Shown here: one piece after another, positions 5,366 to 8,306 of the stretch
Layout: each line of letters starts with the position of its first letter
How positions within the stretch are numbered: the first letter of the stretch is position 1
Assembly: GCA_020852035.1 (NCBI GenBank)
Contig: JADZBR010000280.1
Location: 1-8,306, forward strand
From: Caulobacteraceae bacterium
GTDB taxonomy: Bacteria; Pseudomonadota; Alphaproteobacteria; Caulobacterales; Caulobacteraceae
Direction of reading: 5' to 3'
DNA: 8,306 nt
Position numbers and translations under genes: made by a program
The notes under the pieces: model-generated
What the model saw: the letters and a program-made list of their open reading frames with translations, nothing else
Told to the model about the DNA's origin: nothing
Database searches by the model: none

Positions 5366-6580
5366 CTATTTCCGCGGGAAGAGCTGGGCGCTGGCCGGCA
5401 CGTCGAACTCGCCGGGCAGGCGCTGATAGCGGCTCAGGGCCTCGTCGATCAGGCCGGACAGCAGGTCGGTCATGTTCAGCCCGCGCCCGCGCCACAGGTA
5501 GTAGGCGAAGGAGCCGGGGATGGTGTTGATCTCGTTGAAGAGGATCGGCCCCCCGCCGGCGGCGCGGATGAAGTCCACGCGGTTGACGCCGGCCATGCGC
5601 AGGCCCTCGACGATTTTCACCGCCGTGGCGCGCAGGTCGGCCTTCTCGGCGTCGGAGAGTTCGGCGGGGTCGATCTCGCGGCCGAGGTCGGCCATGCCCT
5701 CGCCGCCGCCGAAGCCGGACTTCTTCGGCCCGCCGGAGCCGGAGCGGTACGTCTCGGCGAAGTCGAGCAGGGCGGCCGAGTGCTTGGGCCGCTCGATGTC
5801 GGAGGCGACATAGCCCTCCGGCAGCTTGGCGACGGCGATGTTGTATTCGGTGTTGTCGGCGAGGAACGGCTCCAGCATCACCTTGTCGGTCAGGCGGAAG
5901 GTGTCGGAAACGGCGGCGGCCAGGGCTTCGGTGTCGTCCACCCGATGCACGCCGATGGAGGAGCCGAGGGCGGCGGGCTTGACGCAGATCGGGAAGGCGA
6001 GCGGCAGGTTCTGGGCCTGAGCGGCCTTGGCGATGTCCTCGCTGGGCATGAAGAACCCGGCGGTCGGACGGTTGAGGACGGCGCAGGGCAGCTGCTGGAC
6101 GCCCAGGCCGGCGAGCGCCTGTTTGGTGAAGACCTTGTCCATCGCCGCCGCCGCGCCCAGCACGCCGGCGCCGAGGTAGGGAACCTCCAGCGATTCCATC
6201 AGGCCCTGGAAGGCGCCGTCCTCGCCGCCGCGGCCGTGGACGGCGGGGATCACGAAGTCGACGTCGACCGTGCGAGCGTTGCCGCCGAAGAGCTTCTTCT
6301 CGCCGAACTGCAGTTTCAGCTTGGCGCCGACCGCATCGCCGAGCGCGACCGTGGCCTTGGGGAGGGCCGCGAGCTTCTCCTTGGTCGGCACGAAGGTGGA
6401 GCGCTGGGTCAGCTCCGGGCCGGAGCGCCAGGAGCCGTCGAGGGCCACATAGACCGGCAGGGCGGTGAAGCGGTCCGGGTCCAGCGACTGCAGCACCTGC
6501 TGGCCGGTGACGATCGAGACGTCGTGCTCGGAGCTGCGGCCGCCGAAGAAGACCGCCACGGTGAGCTTGGCCAAAGGCAT
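5366..6580 (-). CDS. D-alanine-D-alanine ligase homologue with glycine-rich loop insertion
   Basis: A 404-residue ATP-grasp ligase of the Ddl family (ATP-dependent joining of two D-alanines for peptidoglycan). Visible elements are FGGRSSEHDVSI 12-23 (Glu18 equals the N-terminal catalytic Glu), VHGRGGEDGAFQG 114-126, 'CVKPAALGSSIGV' 199-211, 'VMLEPFL' 234-240, RVDF 334-337, and NEINTIPGS 349-357 (Mg ligands Glu350, Asn352). Tyr278 in 'DFAETY' aligns by eye with the Tyr that favours D-Ala as second substrate, so a D-Ala-D-Ala rather than D-Ala-D-lactate product is likely. Residues 279-297 form an extra Gly/Ser/Lys-rich segment, and the C-terminal part 'PGSFAYYLWRGRG' differs from the usual Ddl. 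At 404 residues it exceeds the common 300-370. It follows the membrane Mur ligase by 28 nt. It may be a paralogue of a housekeeping ddl elsewhere in the genome. Confidence 0.87.
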   Translation of the reverse strand: MPLAKLTVAVFFGGRSSEHDVSIVTGQQVLQSLDPDRFTALPVYVALDGSWRSGPELTQRSTFVPTKEKLAALPKATVALGDAVGAKLKLQFGEKKLFGGNARTVDVDFVIPAVHGRGGEDGAFQGLMESLEVPYLGAGVLGAAAAMDKVFTKQALAGLGVQQLPCAVLNRPTAGFFMPSEDIAKAAQAQNLPLAFPICVKPAALGSSIGVHRVDDTEALAAAVSDTFRLTDKVMLEPFLADNTEYNIAVAKLPEGYVASDIERPKHSAALLDFAETYRSGSGGPKKSGFGGGEGMADLGREIDPAELSDAEKADLRATAVKIVEGLRMAGVNRVDFIRAAGGGPILFNEINTIPGSFAYYLWRGRGLNMTDLLSGLIDEALSRYQRLPGEFDVPASAQLFPRK

Positions 6581-6586
6581 CCTCCC
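6572..6586 (-). promoter_or_regulatory. Ribosome binding site that puts the ddl start in question
   Basis: On the minus strand GGGAGG (6586-6581) directly abuts the ATG at 6580, leaving no spacer. The TTG at 6574-6572, codon 3 of the annotated frame, sits 5 nt after the same GGGAGG, the usual spacing. Translation may therefore begin at TTG (protein MAKLTVAVFFGG..., two residues shorter). The conserved domain is unaffected. Confidence 0.5.
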
Positions 6587-6600
6587 GGCCCGCTCGGGCC
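6587..6600 (-). other. Short GC hairpin in the Mur ligase-ddl gap
   Basis: GGCCCG-AG-CGGGCC is an inverted repeat of 6 bp (or 5 bp with a 4-nt loop). It fills the gap between the Mur ligase stop and the GGGAGG of ddl, touching the ribosome site. It has no T-run, so it is not a terminator. It could influence ddl translation or transcript stability, but may be chance in such GC-rich DNA. Confidence 0.4.
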
Positions 6601-6608
6601 TTCGCTAG

Positions 6609-8237
6609 CTAAAGGAACAGCTTGGTCTCGTAGAGATCAGGCACGCTGTTTTCGAACAGCACATAGTCATTTGATTGGCCGTGGCTGGCCAGCCAGGCGC
6701 GGGCCTCGGTCTCGGAGGCGACCTCGACGATCTCAGGGGCCGGGCTGGGGCCAGCCTTGGCGCCTTCGATCAGCGACTGCAGGCGGTCGGAGCGGACGAG
6801 CAGGGCGACGTCGACCTTGCCCTGCATCTGCTCGCCGATCTCGCGGTGCTTTTGATCGTGGATATCGCCGAGTTCGACCATGCCTGGGGTGATGACGATG
6901 CGCCGGCCGAGCTTGCCGCCGTCGGCGACGATGTCGATGGTGCGGATGGCCTCGCGGAAGCCCTCGGGGTTGGAGTTGTAGGCGTCGTCCAAAAGGCCGC
7001 CGCCGGCGCCGTGCAGGGTGACGTTCAGGCGGTGCTGGACCTGCGGCATGGTGCGCAGCGCTGCGCGAATGGCCTCGACGGGGATGCCGAGCTCCAGCGC
7101 CGCGAAGATCGCCAGGGCCATGTTCTGCGCCTGGAAGCCGCCATAGACCCCGGCCTTGAAGCTCTCCGGCTTGTCACCGACCTGCAGGGTGACTTCGAGG
7201 CCCTCGCGGGTGATCGCCGAGCCCAGCAGGCGGCGATCGACCGGCAGGGTCGTGTCGCCGGCGCTGACGAAGATCAGGTTCGAGCGGTCGGCCGTGGCCA
7301 CCAGGTCGGCGGGGATCGAGTCGATCGATAGCAGGGTCTGGCCGCCCTGCACCTTCACGGAGTCGGCCAACTCCATCTTGGTCCTGAAGACCTGGTCGAT
7401 GGCCTTGAAGCGCTCGTAGTGGGCCCAGCCGACGGCGGTGAGCAGGCCCATGTGCGGCGGGGTGAGGTCGCAGAGCCGGGCGATGGAGCCGGGGCCGTAG
7501 GCGCCCATCTCGACGATGAAGTACTGGGTGCCCGGCGTCAGGCGCTCGCGGATGATGCGGGTGTTGCCGAGCACGGTGTTGACGCTGCCGGGGGTGGCCA
7601 GGGTCGGGGCGACGGACGACAGGATGTGCGCCAGGAAGTGCTTGGTGGTGGTCTTGCCGTAGGAGCCGGTGATGCCGATCACCCTGGGCTTCACCTCGGC
7701 GAAGATGCGCCGGGCGTCGGCGACGAATTTGGCGTTGTTGCGGTCCTCGTAGGGCTGCCAGAGCGAGACGGCGAGGGTCAGGAAGACCGGCGCGAGCTGG
7801 ATGGCCACGATCCAGGCGCCGAGGGCGACGGGGCCGCGCCAGCGCTCGGGGAAGGCGGCGAAGATCGCCGGGCCGAGCAGGGCGACGACCACCGCCAGGA
7901 TCAGCGCGACGGTGAAGATGCGCCTGGCGCGGGGGGTCCAGTTCAGCTTCTTCTTGGCGGTCTTCTGGCGGCGCCAGTCGCGGACGGCGAGCACCGCCGA
8001 GGCCAGGAGGATGAAGCCGAAGCCGAACTCCGCGCGCACGCCCAGCGCCATGCCCGCGGCCATCAGCGCCGCGGCGGCGGAAAAGGTGATGTCGGTGGCC
8101 CGGTTGGCGCCCACCCAGCGCAGGAAACGGGGGCCGTCGTATTCCTCCTGCTGGAAGTAGATCAGCAGCAGGGCCAGCCGGGCCGCCGAGAGGGCGGCGA
8201 CGCCGAGGAAGGCCAGGAGGACGAGAATCGCGAGCAT
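6609..8237 (-). CDS. Membrane-anchored Mur ligase family protein (MurF-like)
   Basis: A 542-residue protein in two parts. Residues 1-160 hold about five hydrophobic segments (about 2-28, 47-67, 72-87, 107-127, 137-160) with a basic loop at 88-107 (RRQKTAKKK), predicting an inner-membrane anchor with the enzyme in the cytoplasm. From about 180 it is a Mur ligase: P-loop GITGSYGKTTTKH 188-200, 'TPGSVNTVLGN' 215-225, 'VEMGAYGPGSIARL' 242-255, 'AHYERF' 272-277, 'RTKMEL' 285-290 (Lys287 probably the carbamylated Lys), 'DDAYNSNPEGFREAI' 417-431 and 'GMVELGDIHDQKHREIG' 452-468. The DxYNxNP word is typical of MurF, which adds D-Ala-D-Ala to UDP-MurNAc-tripeptide, and ddl lies immediately downstream. 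Canonical MurF has no membrane domain and ends in a KGSR-type word; here the end is 'VLFENSVPDLYETKLFL'. So MurF activity is plausible but the substrate is unproven. The ATG has no strong ribosome site, and the upstream stop is 9 nt away. Confidence 0.85.
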   Translation of the reverse strand: MLAILVLLAFLGVAALSAARLALLLIYFQQEEYDGPRFLRWVGANRATDITFSAAAALMAAGMALGVRAEFGFGFILLASAVLAVRDWRRQKTAKKKLNWTPRARRIFTVALILAVVVALLGPAIFAAFPERWRGPVALGAWIVAIQLAPVFLTLAVSLWQPYEDRNNAKFVADARRIFAEVKPRVIGITGSYGKTTTKHFLAHILSSVAPTLATPGSVNTVLGNTRIIRERLTPGTQYFIVEMGAYGPGSIARLCDLTPPHMGLLTAVGWAHYERFKAIDQVFRTKMELADSVKVQGGQTLLSIDSIPADLVATADRSNLIFVSAGDTTLPVDRRLLGSAITREGLEVTLQVGDKPESFKAGVYGGFQAQNMALAIFAALELGIPVEAIRAALRTMPQVQHRLNVTLHGAGGGLLDDAYNSNPEGFREAIRTIDIVADGGKLGRRIVITPGMVELGDIHDQKHREIGEQMQGKVDVALLVRSDRLQSLIEGAKAGPSPAPEIVEVASETEARAWLASHGQSNDYVLFENSVPDLYETKLFL

Positions 8238-8272
8238 TCGCCGATTCTATAGCCCGGTTCGCTGCAGGAATC
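8225..8272. promoter_or_regulatory. Second cluster of three GANTC sites at the Mur ligase gene start
   Basis: GAATC 8225-8229, GATTC 8243-8247 and GAATC 8268-8272 lie within 48 bp spanning the Mur ligase start codon and the end of the preceding gene. The local density far exceeds that of the rest of the window. Control by CcrM methylation is possible but inferred, and part of the cluster is coding sequence. Confidence 0.4.
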
Positions 8273-8306
8273 GCCGCAGCCGCGTGGCCACGGCGAGGGC
8301 GTGTTC
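8247..8306 (-). CDS. C-terminal end of an upstream gene (5' part outside window)
   Basis: From the window edge the minus strand is open for 19 codons and ends in TAG at 8249-8247. The visible peptide is EHALAVATRLRRFLQRTGL, an amphipathic basic helix. The stop lies 9 nt before the Mur ligase ATG, the tight spacing expected inside an operon. The fragment is too short to recognise a family, and it could be a chance open stretch. Confidence 0.4.
   Translation of the reverse strand, partial: EHALAVATRLRRFLQRTGL

Noticed and set aside
5366..6580. Ddl homologue as a VanA-type D-Ala-D-lactate resistance ligase
   Set aside because: The omega-loop position carries a Tyr (278) as in D-Ala-D-Ala ligases rather than the His context of VanA, and no vanH or vanX homologue is adjacent.
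5780..6892. Plus-strand open frame opposite ddl and the Mur ligase (and another at 7419-8252)
   Set aside because: Low-complexity Gly/Ala/Asp/Arg translations without motifs; the minus strand holds clear enzyme genes.
1..8306. Mobile element, CRISPR array, tRNA, rRNA or riboswitch
   Set aside because: I found no transposase or integrase motifs, no regularly spaced repeats, no tRNA cloverleaf and no recognisable cobalamin riboswitch. The part upstream of cobT, where one might expect the riboswitch, is outside the window.

Overview
The window is very GC-rich, densely packed and looks like the chromosome of an alphaproteobacterium, most likely of the order Caulobacterales (Caulobacter/Phenylobacterium-like). 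Three things suggest this: a CobT-type cobaltochelatase subunit; an alphaproteobacterial-looking ribosomal protein L28; and short regulatory words typical of the group, namely GANTC (the CcrM methylation site) and TTAACCAT (a CtrA half-box) concentrated at gene starts. No mobile elements, CRISPR arrays, tRNA or rRNA genes are visible. Genus-level placement is inference.

Left part (1-2630, + strand): the 3' end of cobT (aerobic cobalamin synthesis), then a lipoprotein of the phytase-like/esterase-like beta-propeller family, then an FMN-dependent L-lactate dehydrogenase (lldD). Each junction is a GTGA overlap, so the three are probably translated in a coupled way from one message. A perfect 12-bp hairpin flanked by T-runs on both strands ends this operon and also ends rpmB, which converges from the other side.

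Middle part: rpmB (ribosomal protein L28, - strand) has a clear sigma70-like promoter. It diverges from a small exported four-cysteine protein of the DUF3617 type (+). After a 141-bp AT-richer intergenic region, unusually dense in GANTC sites and TTAACC words, comes a two-gene + strand operon for 16S rRNA modification: an RsmC-like guanine-N2 methyltransferase and the pseudouridine-516 synthase RsuA, joined by an ATGA overlap.

Right part (5366-8306, - strand): a Mur ligase with about five N-terminal membrane segments is followed 28 nt later by a D-alanine-D-alanine ligase homologue with a glycine-rich insertion near its active-site loop. A further gene upstream is represented only by its last 19 codons. 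Ddl and MurF act consecutively in peptidoglycan precursor synthesis, but here the MurF-like partner is membrane-bound and lacks the usual MurF C-terminal signature. I consider this pair the most interesting content of the window. A second GANTC cluster lies over the start of the Mur ligase gene. The Ddl and RsuA genes converge with only one base between their stop codons.
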